A DNA stretch of 64,000 bases from Vibrio splendidus (GTDB lineage: Bacteria; Pseudomonadota; Gammaproteobacteria; Enterobacterales; Vibrionaceae): the NCBI RefSeq assembly GCF_003345295.1, contig NZ_CP031056.1, positions 1,116,001 to 1,180,000 on the forward strand, read 5' to 3'. Shown one piece after another: positions 34,020-41,763 of the stretch. How positions within the stretch are numbered: position 1 is the stretch's first letter; each line of letters opens with the position of its first letter. A program made the translations under genes and the position numbers. A model generated the notes under the pieces. The model saw only the letters and a list, made by a program, of their open reading frames with translations, was not told where the DNA came from and searched no databases.

Positions 34020-35661
34020 TTATGATTTTATTGTTGTTGGCGGTGGTTCTGCGGGGTGTGTCATGGCTTCTCGGTTGTCGGAAGATCCTAATGTCACTGT
34101 TTGCTTGTTAGAAGCGGGCGGTAAAGACACGAGCCCATTCATTCATACACCCGTTGGCGTGGTGGCTATGATGCCAACCAAACTCAATAATTGGGCTTTC
34201 GAAACCGTTGAACAGTCGGGTTTAAATGGCCGTAGAGGTTATCAGCCAAGAGGTAAGACACTTGGCGGGTCTAGTTCTATCAATGCCATGATGTACGCTC
34301 GTGGGCACCGTTCCGACTACGACACATGGGAAAGCCTAGGTAACACAGGGTGGAATTATGAATCGTGTCTACCTTACTTTAAGAAAGCGGAAAACAACGA
34401 AGTTCACCAAGATGAGTATCATGGCCAAGGTGGTCCTCTGAATGTGGCAAACCTTCGATCGCCGAGCCCGATGTTGGAACGCTATTTAACGGCGTGTGAG
34501 TCGATAGGGATTCCTCGTAATGACGACATCAACGGTGCGGCTCAGTTTGGGGCGATGCCGACCCAAGTCACTCAGCTGAATGGTGAACGATGCAGCGCTG
34601 CCAAGGCTTACTTAACGCCAAACCTTTCACGATCGAATCTCACGGTCGTTACTAAAGCCACCACACATAAGGTCTTGTTTGAAGGTAAGAAAGCGGTTGG
34701 CGTTGAATATGGTTCTAACGGACAGCGTTATAAGATTCAGTGCAGCAAAGAAGTGATTCTATCTGCTGGTGCATTTGGTTCTCCTCAATTGTTGTTACTG
34801 TCGGGTGTAGGCGCTAAGTCTGAATTAGAGGCGCATGGCATCGAACAAGTTCACGAACTGCCCGGTGTCGGCAAGAACCTCCAAGACCATATTGATTTAG
34901 TACACTCCTATAAATGCAGTGATAAACGTGAAACCTTTGGTATCTCGCTACAAATGGCCTCTGAAATGACCAAAGCTCTGCCGCTATGGCACAAAGAACG
35001 CCGTGGCAAGATGAGTAGCAACTTTGCTGAAGGGATTGGTTTTCTTTGTTCCGCAGATCATATCGCCGTGCCGGATTTAGAGTTTGTATTTGTGGTCGCT
35101 GTTGTGGATGACCATGCACGAAAAATCCATACCAGTCATGGGTTTACCTCCCATGTCACTTTGTTGCGACCGAAGAGCCATGGCAGCGTAACGCTTAATA
35201 GCAATGATCCTTATGATCCGCCTAAGATCGATCCTGCGTTTTTCAGTCATCCTGAAGATATGGAGATCATGATTAAGGGCTGGAAGAAGCAGTATCAAAT
35301 GTTAGAGAGTTCGGCGTTTGATGACATCCGTGGCAATGCTTTCTACCCAGTGGACGCCAGTGATGACAAGGCTATCGAGCAAGACATTCGTAACCGTGCA
35401 GACACTCAGTATCACCCGGTCGGGACCTGTAAAATGGGCCCTAGTAGTGATTCATTAGCCGTGGTAGGTAACGATCTTAAAGTTTATGGATTGGATAATT
35501 TGAGAGTCATTGATGCTTCTGTGATGCCGACATTGATTGGGGCAAACACCAACGCGCCAACCATTATGATTGCTGAAAAAATCGCAGATCAAATCAAAGA
35601 GGAATACGGGTTAGGTCAGCAAGAATCTAGTATTCAAGCGAAAGGCGAAGCTGTGGTTTAA
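34012..35661 (+). CDS. GMC-family FAD alcohol dehydrogenase (AlkJ/BetA-like)
   Basis: A 549-residue flavoprotein. The FAD-binding motif FIVVGGGSAGCVMASRL is at the N-terminus, then GMC signatures GKTLGGSSSINAMMYARGH and SAGAFGSPQLLLLSGVG. The catalytic His region is YHPVGTCKMG, and a second conserved region is NAPTIMIAEK. Choline dehydrogenase and AlkJ-type alcohol dehydrogenases are both close in form. The coupled acyl-CoA ligase favours a fatty or other hydrophobic alcohol over choline, and no betaine genes are nearby. Confidence 0.9.
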   Translation: MDSYDFIVVGGGSAGCVMASRLSEDPNVTVCLLEAGGKDTSPFIHTPVGVVAMMPTKLNNWAFETVEQSGLNGRRGYQPRGKTLGGSSSINAMMYARGHRSDYDTWESLGNTGWNYESCLPYFKKAENNEVHQDEYHGQGGPLNVANLRSPSPMLERYLTACESIGIPRNDDINGAAQFGAMPTQVTQLNGERCSAAKAYLTPNLSRSNLTVVTKATTHKVLFEGKKAVGVEYGSNGQRYKIQCSKEVILSAGAFGSPQLLLLSGVGAKSELEAHGIEQVHELPGVGKNLQDHIDLVHSYKCSDKRETFGISLQMASEMTKALPLWHKERRGKMSSNFAEGIGFLCSADHIAVPDLEFVFVVAVVDDHARKIHTSHGFTSHVTLLRPKSHGSVTLNSNDPYDPPKIDPAFFSHPEDMEIMIKGWKKQYQMLESSAFDDIRGNAFYPVDASDDKAIEQDIRNRADTQYHPVGTCKMGPSSDSLAVVGNDLKVYGLDNLRVIDASVMPTLIGANTNAPTIMIAEKIADQIKEEYGLGQQESSIQAKGEAVV

Positions 35662-35696
35662 TTCAAGAAGTTAAGTGATAACCATAAATAAAACAG

Positions 35697-35741
35697 TAGG
35701 TTAGATAGTCTTGATTTGATAAGACTCTCTAACCTATTTTT
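35697..35741 (+). terminator. Terminator of the ligase/dehydrogenase operon
   Basis: TAGGTTAGATAGTCTT (35697-35712) pairs with AAGACTCTCTAACCTA (35721-35736) with one mismatch and an 8-base loop, followed by T's. Confidence 0.9.
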
Positions 35742-35766
35742 GTGTGTTTACTTAGAACAAAGCAAA

Positions 35767-35802
35767 AGCTAATTCAATAGTTTAATCAATAGCTTAAACA
35801 AT
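35767..35802. repeat. Degenerate 3 x 12-bp tandem array
   Basis: AGCTAATTCAAT, AGTTTAATCAAT and AGCTTAAACAAT follow each other just beyond the 3' end of trxC. Confidence 0.7.
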
Positions 35803-35806
35803 AGTG

Positions 35807-36241
35807 TTACTTGGTTAGAGCTTGATTAAGCCATTGATCAAATTGGCCTTTTGGTAACGCACCGTTAATCGTATCGACACGTTTACCATCTTTAAACACC
35901 ATCACCGTCGGAATACTTCTGATTTGGTACATCGCGGCAAGCTGCTGCTGAGCTTCAGTATCAATCTTAACGAATCGAACATCTCCCGAGCGCTCTTTAG
36001 CAACGTCACTGAACACTGGCGCAAAACCCACACATGGGTTACACCATGTCGCCCAGAAATCGACAACCACAGGCTGTGAACTGTTCAATATAGATTGGAA
36101 ATTAAGTGACGTTCCCTCGATAGGAGCGCCATCGAGCAATGCTGTTTTGCATTTACCACAAGTTGGGCTTTCTGAAATTCTTTCTGAAGGAACTCGGTTT
36201 ACGCCATTACAAGAAGGGCATCGTGTGTTGAATGTAGACAT
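35807..36241 (-). CDS. trxC: Thioredoxin 2 (TrxC) with WCNPC active site
   Basis: A 144-residue cytosolic thioredoxin with the TrxC-type N-terminal zinc finger (CPSC and CGKC) and a thioredoxin domain (VVVDFWATWCNPCVGFAPVF, then a cis-proline region RSIPTVMVF). The usual active site is WCGPC; here the second position is Asn, which could alter redox potential or partners. It is divergent from the FabH-like gene. From memory, V. cholerae has the same trxC/fabH2 neighbourhood. Confidence 0.93.
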   Translation of the reverse strand: MSTFNTRCPSCNGVNRVPSERISESPTCGKCKTALLDGAPIEGTSLNFQSILNSSQPVVVDFWATWCNPCVGFAPVFSDVAKERSGDVRFVKIDTEAQQQLAAMYQIRSIPTVMVFKDGKRVDTINGALPKGQFDQWLNQALTK

Positions 36242-36363
36242 AACTTTCTCTTTTTATTGTAACTCCGTTGCTAACGCGATTTACGAATCACGCACGGAGC
36301 GCTTATACTGTTTAAAACTAGAATACGATACTTAAATAAAAACAAACAATAAACAGGTAAATG

Positions 36364-37461
36364 ATGACAAAATTTTACGCCGAAATTACTGGCTGGGGAA
36401 AGTGTCTACCACCAGCCGTGCTGTCCAATGATGATCTAAGCACTTTCATTGATACGTCTGACGAGTGGATTCGAACTCGAACTGGTATCGAAAACCGTCG
36501 TATCAGTCATGTAAATACCTCTGAGCTAGCGACTGTTGCAGCGAAACATGCCATGGCGTGTGCTGGCCTAACAGCCGAAGATATCGATCTCGTGATTATC
36601 GCGACGTGCAGCCCAGACTCCCTTATTCCAAATACCGCATCTAAGGTTCAACAGAACTTAGGCATTAAGAGTGCAGCGGCTTTCGACCTTAACGCAGCGT
36701 GTACAGGCTTCATCTACGGCGTTGAAACCGCAACTCGACTGATTCAGGCGGGTAATTACCGCAACGCCATCGTTGTGGGTGCTGAACGTCTGTCATTCTT
36801 CATTGATTGGACCAAGCGTGATACCGCGGTTCTTTTCGGTGACGGCGCTGGCGCTGTGGTTTTATCTCGCACTGAAGAACAAGTCGGCTTACAAGAAGCT
36901 CAAATCGGTTGTGACGCCGAAGGCCGCGATATTCTAGCGGTACCAAAATTCGGTACTTCTATGGACCGCTTTGCGGCTGACAACGGTTACTGGGACTTTG
37001 ATTTCGTTGGTAAAGAGATCTTCAAACGTGCAGTGAAAGGCATGGGCGCAGCGGCACACACAGTCTTGAGCCGCACAGGTATCTCAACCGACAATATTGA
37101 CGTTGTGATCCCGCACCAAGCAAACATCCGAATCATCCAAACTCTGTGTGATATGGCGGGTATTGATCGCGAGAAAGCGTTTGTTAACATCCAAAACTAC
37201 GGCAACACATCGGCCGCTACTGTGCCAATTGCATTATGTGAGTCGCTAGAGCAAGGTTTCGTTAAGCCTAACGACAATATTCTTGTTGCAGCGTTTGGTG
37301 CGGGTTTAACGTGGGGTGCTGGCCACATTAAATGGGGTAACCGTGTTGAACCGCTAGGTCAATCAGATGCTAAGCTTCCAGAAGCTGATAAATCCGCTTT
37401 AGAGCTTCTAGAAAGAGCCATTTTACACTGTAAAACACACCCGAATTCAGCGAGCGAATAA
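36364..37461 (+). CDS. 3-oxoacyl-ACP synthase III (FabH-like, second type)
   Basis: A 365-residue condensing enzyme. The catalytic triad is visible: Cys113 in AACTGFIYG, His in PHQANIRII and Asn in NYGNTSAAT. It is about 45 residues longer than housekeeping FabH; the extra is mostly a C-terminal tail. The ATG at 36364 has AGG six bases upstream; an adjacent ATG at 36361 adds one Met. In Vibrio a second FabH starts fatty-acid synthesis in parallel. A specific acyl primer cannot be deduced. Confidence 0.9.
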   Translation: MTKFYAEITGWGKCLPPAVLSNDDLSTFIDTSDEWIRTRTGIENRRISHVNTSELATVAAKHAMACAGLTAEDIDLVIIATCSPDSLIPNTASKVQQNLGIKSAAAFDLNAACTGFIYGVETATRLIQAGNYRNAIVVGAERLSFFIDWTKRDTAVLFGDGAGAVVLSRTEEQVGLQEAQIGCDAEGRDILAVPKFGTSMDRFAADNGYWDFDFVGKEIFKRAVKGMGAAAHTVLSRTGISTDNIDVVIPHQANIRIIQTLCDMAGIDREKAFVNIQNYGNTSAATVPIALCESLEQGFVKPNDNILVAAFGAGLTWGAGHIKWGNRVEPLGQSDAKLPEADKSALELLERAILHCKTHPNSASE

Positions 37462-37466
37462 CGCTG

Positions 37467-37958
37467 ATGGGTACAGTCGTCAAAGTACGTCTTATGGCTA
37501 AAGCCGACCTTGATGAGGCGGCTTTAGTTCACCAAGCTACATTTGTTCGACAACAGCACTCTAGAAGTTGGTTACAATGTAACTTAAATGCTGCACCGCG
37601 TTTTCTTAACTTTGTTGCGGAGAGTGAAGGTGAGATCGTGGGTTACATCATCTGGGTTCAGAAAAGCGGGTTTAGACCAGAAGCTGTTTTGGAGCTAGAG
37701 CAACTTGCCGTGTTACCAAGCGCGCAGGGGCAAGGATTGGGTAAAACGCTGATTCTAGACTCCCTGCCGCAGGTAAAACAGCATTTGGCGGATCAAGGCT
37801 CGACGCTCAAACACGTGCTAGTGACCACCAGAGCAGACAACTTTGCACAAAAGCTTTATCAATCTACGTTGGGTGCAGAAGTCGAAACCACGATTTCAAA
37901 CCTGTACTCTGCGGATGAAGTACTTATGATAGCTCGCAATGTAGGTGAGCGAATCTGA
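37467..37958 (+). CDS. GNAT family acetyltransferase
   Basis: A 163-residue N-acetyltransferase with the acetyl-CoA loop LAVLPSAQGQGLGKTLI (about residue 75). It starts 5 bases after the FabH-like gene and is probably co-transcribed with it. The substrate is unknown; the neighbouring acyl synthase suggests, but does not prove, a role linked to acyl metabolism. Confidence 0.87.
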   Translation: MGTVVKVRLMAKADLDEAALVHQATFVRQQHSRSWLQCNLNAAPRFLNFVAESEGEIVGYIIWVQKSGFRPEAVLELEQLAVLPSAQGQGLGKTLILDSLPQVKQHLADQGSTLKHVLVTTRADNFAQKLYQSTLGAEVETTISNLYSADEVLMIARNVGERI

Positions 37959-38057
37959 TCGCTGAGTTTTTAGAACTAATTATAATCAGCGGTATAAATC
38001 GACTTACGTTTAATTAGGGACTTCTACAGTCCCTTTTGTTATTTCTTAGGAAGTGTT

Positions 38058-39290
38058 TTGAAGAAAGTTTTAGCAATTGGCTACGTTTGGCCAGAACCGA
38101 ATTCATCGGCGGCGGGCAGCCATATGATGTCACTTTTACGCCTGTTCAAGAGACAAGGTTGGTCCGTTGAATTTGCAACGCCAGCTCAAGAAACCGAGCA
38201 CATGATCGACCTCTCTGAAGAGGGCATCTCGAGTCAATCCATACAGTTAAATTGCGATAGCTTTGACCAGTACATCGAAGAGCTGCAACCCGATGTCGTG
38301 ATGTTTGACCGTTTCATGATGGAAGAGCAGTTTGGTTGGCGTGTTGAGAAAGTATGCCCGAACGCCTTTAAGTTACTGGATACGGAAGACTTGCAGTTCC
38401 TACGTAACGCGCGCCATGAAGCTGTTAAGAAAGAGACAGAACTGACCAAAGCGCATTTGTACAGTGACTTAGCGAAACGTGAAATTGCTGCGATTCTGCG
38501 TTGTGATCTTTCGTTGATCATTTCAAGTTACGAGATGGAATTGCTTCAATCTGAGTTCAATATCGATCCAAAACTGCTTCATCACTTGCCGTTCATGGTT
38601 GATCTGAATACTCTACCTGAAAGCACAAAAAGCTTTGAAGAACGTAAGCATTTCATGACGATAGGCAATTTTAGACACGCACCTAACTGGGATGCTGTGC
38701 TTCAGTTACAGAAGATTTGGCCGAAGATTCGCAAACAGCTACCTGACACTGAACTTCATATTTATGGATCGTATCCGCCGCCAAAAGCGACTGCATTACA
38801 CAACCCTAAAACCGGTTTCCATATCAAAGGTTGGGCAAAAGACGCTCAAGAAGTGATGGAGCAGGCACGTGTGTGTGTTGCACCTCTACGATTTGGCGCG
38901 GGAATTAAAGGCAAGTTGCTTGATGCGATGAAGTTACAAACTCCGAATGTGACGAGCGAAATTGGTAGTGAAGGCATGTTACCGCAAGGTGAGTTGCAAT
39001 GGCCTGGCGCAGTTGCAGGCGATATCGACGAGTTTGTTGAAGCTGCCGTTGCCCTCTATAAAGATGAAGAGAAGTGGCTGAAGGCACAAAGCCAATGTCA
39101 TGCGATCCTTGAAGCGCACTACGAGCAGAATCAACTGGGTGACAAATTGATTGAGCGATTAACTGCGTTAGAGTCTGAACTTGAATCTCATCGACTGGAT
39201 AACTTCTTTGGTTCGATGCTCAAGCACCACAGCATGGCGAGTACCAAGTACATGTCGCAGTGGATAGCTGAAAAGAACAAGACTAAGTAA
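38058..39290 (+). CDS. Glycosyltransferase, GT-B fold (GT1/GT4-like)
   Basis: A 410-residue glycosyltransferase. Rossmann-like N-terminal half (KVLAIGYVWPEPNSSAAGSHMM) and a C-terminal half with FMTIGNFRHAPNWDAV, GWAKDAQEVMEQARVCVAPLRFGAGIKGKLLDAM and a conserved ETSEIGSEG-like segment. Translation probably begins at TTG (38058), with TAGGAAG just before it. It stands alone, without polysaccharide genes nearby, so acceptor and sugar are unknown. Confidence 0.87.
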   Translation: MKKVLAIGYVWPEPNSSAAGSHMMSLLRLFKRQGWSVEFATPAQETEHMIDLSEEGISSQSIQLNCDSFDQYIEELQPDVVMFDRFMMEEQFGWRVEKVCPNAFKLLDTEDLQFLRNARHEAVKKETELTKAHLYSDLAKREIAAILRCDLSLIISSYEMELLQSEFNIDPKLLHHLPFMVDLNTLPESTKSFEERKHFMTIGNFRHAPNWDAVLQLQKIWPKIRKQLPDTELHIYGSYPPPKATALHNPKTGFHIKGWAKDAQEVMEQARVCVAPLRFGAGIKGKLLDAMKLQTPNVTSEIGSEGMLPQGELQWPGAVAGDIDEFVEAAVALYKDEEKWLKAQSQCHAILEAHYEQNQLGDKLIERLTALESELESHRLDNFFGSMLKHHSMASTKYMSQWIAEKNKTK

Positions 39291-39317
39291 CTGACACAAT
39301 AAACCGAATCAAATCAT

Positions 39318-39349
39318 AAGCCCTTAGGTTAACGTCTAGGGGCTTTTTT
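39318..39349 (+). terminator. Terminator of the glycosyltransferase gene
   Basis: AAGCCCTTAG (39318-39327) pairs with CTAGGGGCTT (39336-39345) with one wobble pair, followed by T's. Confidence 0.9.
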
Positions 39350-39413
39350 CATGTGGGACGCTTTTAAATTCCAAACTTACAAATCGAAACATAACGCCAT
39401 TACATTAGCATTG

Positions 39414-39467
39414 ACTAATTTATATTTATTAGTAAACTCTAATCTAAGTTTATTAGTAAGACCTAAT
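39414..39467 (+). promoter_or_regulatory. Tandem dyad operators upstream of the YeeE/YedE pair
   Basis: ACTAAT-N8-ATTAGT (39414-39433) and CTAAT-N8-ATTAG (39439-39456) have the same spacing, with centres about 24-25 bp apart. A further CTAAT half-site is at 39463-39467. They lie 50-105 bases before the start codon. The form fits a winged-helix repressor of the ArsR/BigR type, whose gene is not present here. Confidence 0.6.
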
Positions 39468-39517
39468 TTAAAGTTGCGACAAGTTAAATTTAAGTTTGTG
39501 GATGGGAGAGGTCAGTG

Positions 39518-39994
39518 ATGAGTTTAATACCTTGGGATGCATTTTTCGGTGGCACGCTACTAGGTGCGTCGGCAATTATTCTGATGTTGGGGATCGGGCG
39601 AGTTGCGGGGATCAGCGGAATCGTTAGCCGCTTATTGCCGCCTAGAAACAACAAAAGATTAGAATCAGGATCTGAATCTAGCTCGGAAACTAGCATTGAG
39701 AAAACCGAGAAACATTGGCGACTAGCCTTTGTTGTCGGAATGGTCGCGAGCGGCTGGTTATTGATTCCAACGGGCTACCAACTTCCGCAATTAGAAGAGA
39801 TCAACTTCGCAGCGGTTATCATCGCCGGACTATTGGTGGGCTTCGGTACCAAGATGGCGAACGGTTGTACTAGCGGTCATGGCATTGTGGGCATGGCGCG
39901 CTTGTCTAAACGTTCAATTGTCGCGACCTGTGTATTTATGGGTGTCGCGATGGCAACAGTGTTGGTTAAAAACCTGATTGGCTTGGGGGCATAA
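39518..39994 (+). CDS. YeeE/YedE sulfur transporter, half 1
   Basis: A 158-residue inner-membrane protein with about four helices and the conserved cysteine motif FGTKMANGCTSGHGIVGMARLS. YeeE/YedE (TsuA-like) proteins move thiosulfate or another reduced sulfur species. Here the transporter is split in two genes that overlap as TAATG. GGGAGAGG precedes the ATG at 39518. The tandem dyads upstream suggest persulfide- or sulfide-responsive control, as for BigR-regulated pairs in other bacteria. Confidence 0.88.
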   Translation: MSLIPWDAFFGGTLLGASAIILMLGIGRVAGISGIVSRLLPPRNNKRLESGSESSSETSIEKTEKHWRLAFVVGMVASGWLLIPTGYQLPQLEEINFAAVIIAGLLVGFGTKMANGCTSGHGIVGMARLSKRSIVATCVFMGVAMATVLVKNLIGLGA

Positions 39995-40425
39995 TGAAAA
40001 ACTCTTCATTTACTATCGTTATCGGCTTGCTCGCAGGTATTCTTTTCGGCTTTGGCATGATCATTTCAGGCATGGTTGATCCTAACAAGGTACTCGGCTT
40101 CTTAGACATTACCGGTAACTGGGACATTAGTTTGGCATTCGTTATGGGTGGCGCGCTATTGGTCTTCGCTCCGTTTTATCATATGGTCATTAAAAAGCGC
40201 TCTCAAGCCGTGAATGGTGAACCTTTAGATAGCAGTAATAATCCACTAATCGACAGAAAGTTGATCTTAGGTTCAACTGCTTTTGGTTTAGGCTGGGGGA
40301 TTGCAGGCTTTTGCCCGGGGCCTGCAGTAACCAGCCTTAGTGGCGGAAACCCTACGGTATGGCTGTTCGTCTTAAGTATGCTGGTGGGGATGTGGCTGGC
40401 GGGTCGAACCAATAAAAGCTGCTAG
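39994..40425 (+). CDS. YeeE/YedE sulfur transporter, half 2
   Basis: The 143-residue second half, with four helices and the matching cysteine motif GLGWGIAGFCPGPAVTSLSGG near residue 100. It starts with LLAGILFGFGMIISGMVDPNKVLGFLD, typical of the family. It probably forms a heterodimer with the preceding protein. Confidence 0.88.
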   Translation: MKNSSFTIVIGLLAGILFGFGMIISGMVDPNKVLGFLDITGNWDISLAFVMGGALLVFAPFYHMVIKKRSQAVNGEPLDSSNNPLIDRKLILGSTAFGLGWGIAGFCPGPAVTSLSGGNPTVWLFVLSMLVGMWLAGRTNKSC

Positions 40426-40482
40426 CAGTACGCCTACCATTTATGTATGGCTGAGAGGATTCGCTCTTATCTGACCAAACAG

Positions 40483-40525
40483 AGAGGCTGACCCGCTTTA
40501 AGTAAAAAGCCAGTCAGCCTCTTTC
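40483..40525. terminator. Hairpin between convergent genes
   Basis: AGAGGCTGAC (40483-40492) pairs perfectly with GTCAGCCTCT (40513-40522), loop 20 bases, then TTCTATAT. It probably terminates the YeeE pair; the T-run is weak. Confidence 0.6.
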
Positions 40526-40584
40526 TATATGTACTGTTTTCTATTATTTGCACTTATCTACAATCTGCAGTTATCTATAACTTA

Positions 40585-41460
40585 CTATTTGATCGTTGTT
40601 GAAACTGGGCAGTGATCACTGAGTTTGTAGTCCAGAACATCTTGCGTTTCAAATACCTTTTGTTTCGCAGGAGAGGCATTCAAGGACTTGCTCACAACAA
40701 TATGGTCAATCACCGAACGAAATTGATGCGTGCGATGGTTATTGCGGTTTGAGCGCACCTTACAATCTGCTCGAGTTTTTCTTGTTGCCAACTGGGCATC
40801 GGTATTTTGCGTTATATCTTTCCACATCCAATCTCTTGAATATGAGAGGTTGTGGTTAAAGTCGCCCAGAATCGCGTAGTCTTCATCTTTACGTTCTCTT
40901 TGCTGTATCCACTTATTCAGCTGTTTAGCTTGGTCTTTGAGCCTTGAACAGTCTCGGTTAGACTTATACGCGCCGCTGCAACCCGCCTTTAAGTGTACTG
41001 ACAACATGTGAATTGGTTTTGTATCTGTTTCCACAACCATATAACTGGCAAATCTAAGCTTGCTGTTAGCACTCGTTTCCAGAGGAAAGTCTGCGTAGTC
41101 AGTGAGAGCGATTCCTTTACGAACCGCGAAGCCCGTATATTGGTTCACTTCTTTGAATTGTCGGTTACTGTTTTTGGGCAATGCGCGGTCAGACATCAAT
41201 ATTTTGTATTGAGCGCCGGCGATGCGTTCAATGGCATTGATGTCATCGACTTCTTGAAAAGCGACCACATCCGCATTTAATGATTGGAAGTACTGTTCGA
41301 GTTTATCGAAATCTGCTTGGTTTCGTTTGGAAGAAAACTTATTCACAGCCTCGTTGGTTGATAACCATTCGATATTCCAACTGGATATGGTCAAAGGTTC
41401 AGCAAATGCGTGGCTACTGAGTAAGCAACCCAACATTATCCAGTTTCGAAGTCGTTTCAT
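40585..41460 (-). CDS. Exported endonuclease/exonuclease/phosphatase-family protein
   Basis: A 291-residue protein of the EEP superfamily with a signal peptide (ending HAFA, residue 20). Catalytic elements are seen: ISSWNIEW, the acidic FQEVDD, MLSVHLKAGC, LGDFNHN and LSDHCPV. It could be a periplasmic or secreted DNase or a phosphodiesterase. Four cysteines suit an extracytoplasmic protein. It is a single gene. Confidence 0.87.
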   Translation of the reverse strand: MKRLRNWIMLGCLLSSHAFAEPLTISSWNIEWLSTNEAVNKFSSKRNQADFDKLEQYFQSLNADVVAFQEVDDINAIERIAGAQYKILMSDRALPKNSNRQFKEVNQYTGFAVRKGIALTDYADFPLETSANSKLRFASYMVVETDTKPIHMLSVHLKAGCSGAYKSNRDCSRLKDQAKQLNKWIQQRERKDEDYAILGDFNHNLSYSRDWMWKDITQNTDAQLATRKTRADCKVRSNRNNHRTHQFRSVIDHIVVSKSLNASPAKQKVFETQDVLDYKLSDHCPVSTTIK

Positions 41461-41627
41461 CCCAAATATCCCTAATTTTGTCGTCCAATATAGTTGAGCC
41501 GTTATCCTACAACACTTACCGAAAATTCAACTCTTTTTAGCAGTTTTTTTATTGTTACATTGTTTCTTTTCGACTTGAGAACTCACGTAATAATATTGGA
41601 TTTATCTTGTTCAGCGTGCGCGTTTTA

Positions 41628-41641
41628 TTGATCCAAATCAA
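41628..41641 (+). promoter_or_regulatory. FNR box upstream of nrdD
   Basis: TTGATCCAAATCAA is an exact match to the FNR consensus TTGAT-N4-ATCAA. It lies about 120-135 bases before nrdD, consistent with anaerobic activation. Confidence 0.85.
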
Positions 41642-41672
41642 TACTCAAAGTTGGTGGTTCTCGTTAAATACG

Positions 41673-41719
41673 CCACAATATCTAGTGTTAGTTAAACGAT
41701 AAATCGCTCTATATAGTGT
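41673..41719 (+). promoter_or_regulatory. Tandem NrdR boxes upstream of nrdD
   Basis: CCACAATATCTAGTGT (41673-41688) and TCGCTCTATATAGTGT (41704-41719) match the 16-bp NrdR box, the first with one deviation. Their starts are 31 bases apart (three helical turns), the normal spacing for cooperative NrdR repression. Together with the FNR box they occupy the 303-base gap 41461-41763. Confidence 0.85.
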
Positions 41720-41763
41720 GTTTGTGGATAAGTCTGTGAATACCTCAAGAGTAAGGAGAAGTG

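Noticed and set aside
34012..35661. Naming the GMC dehydrogenase betA
   Set aside because: No betaine aldehyde dehydrogenase, betI or choline transporter is nearby; the acyl-CoA ligase partner points elsewhere.
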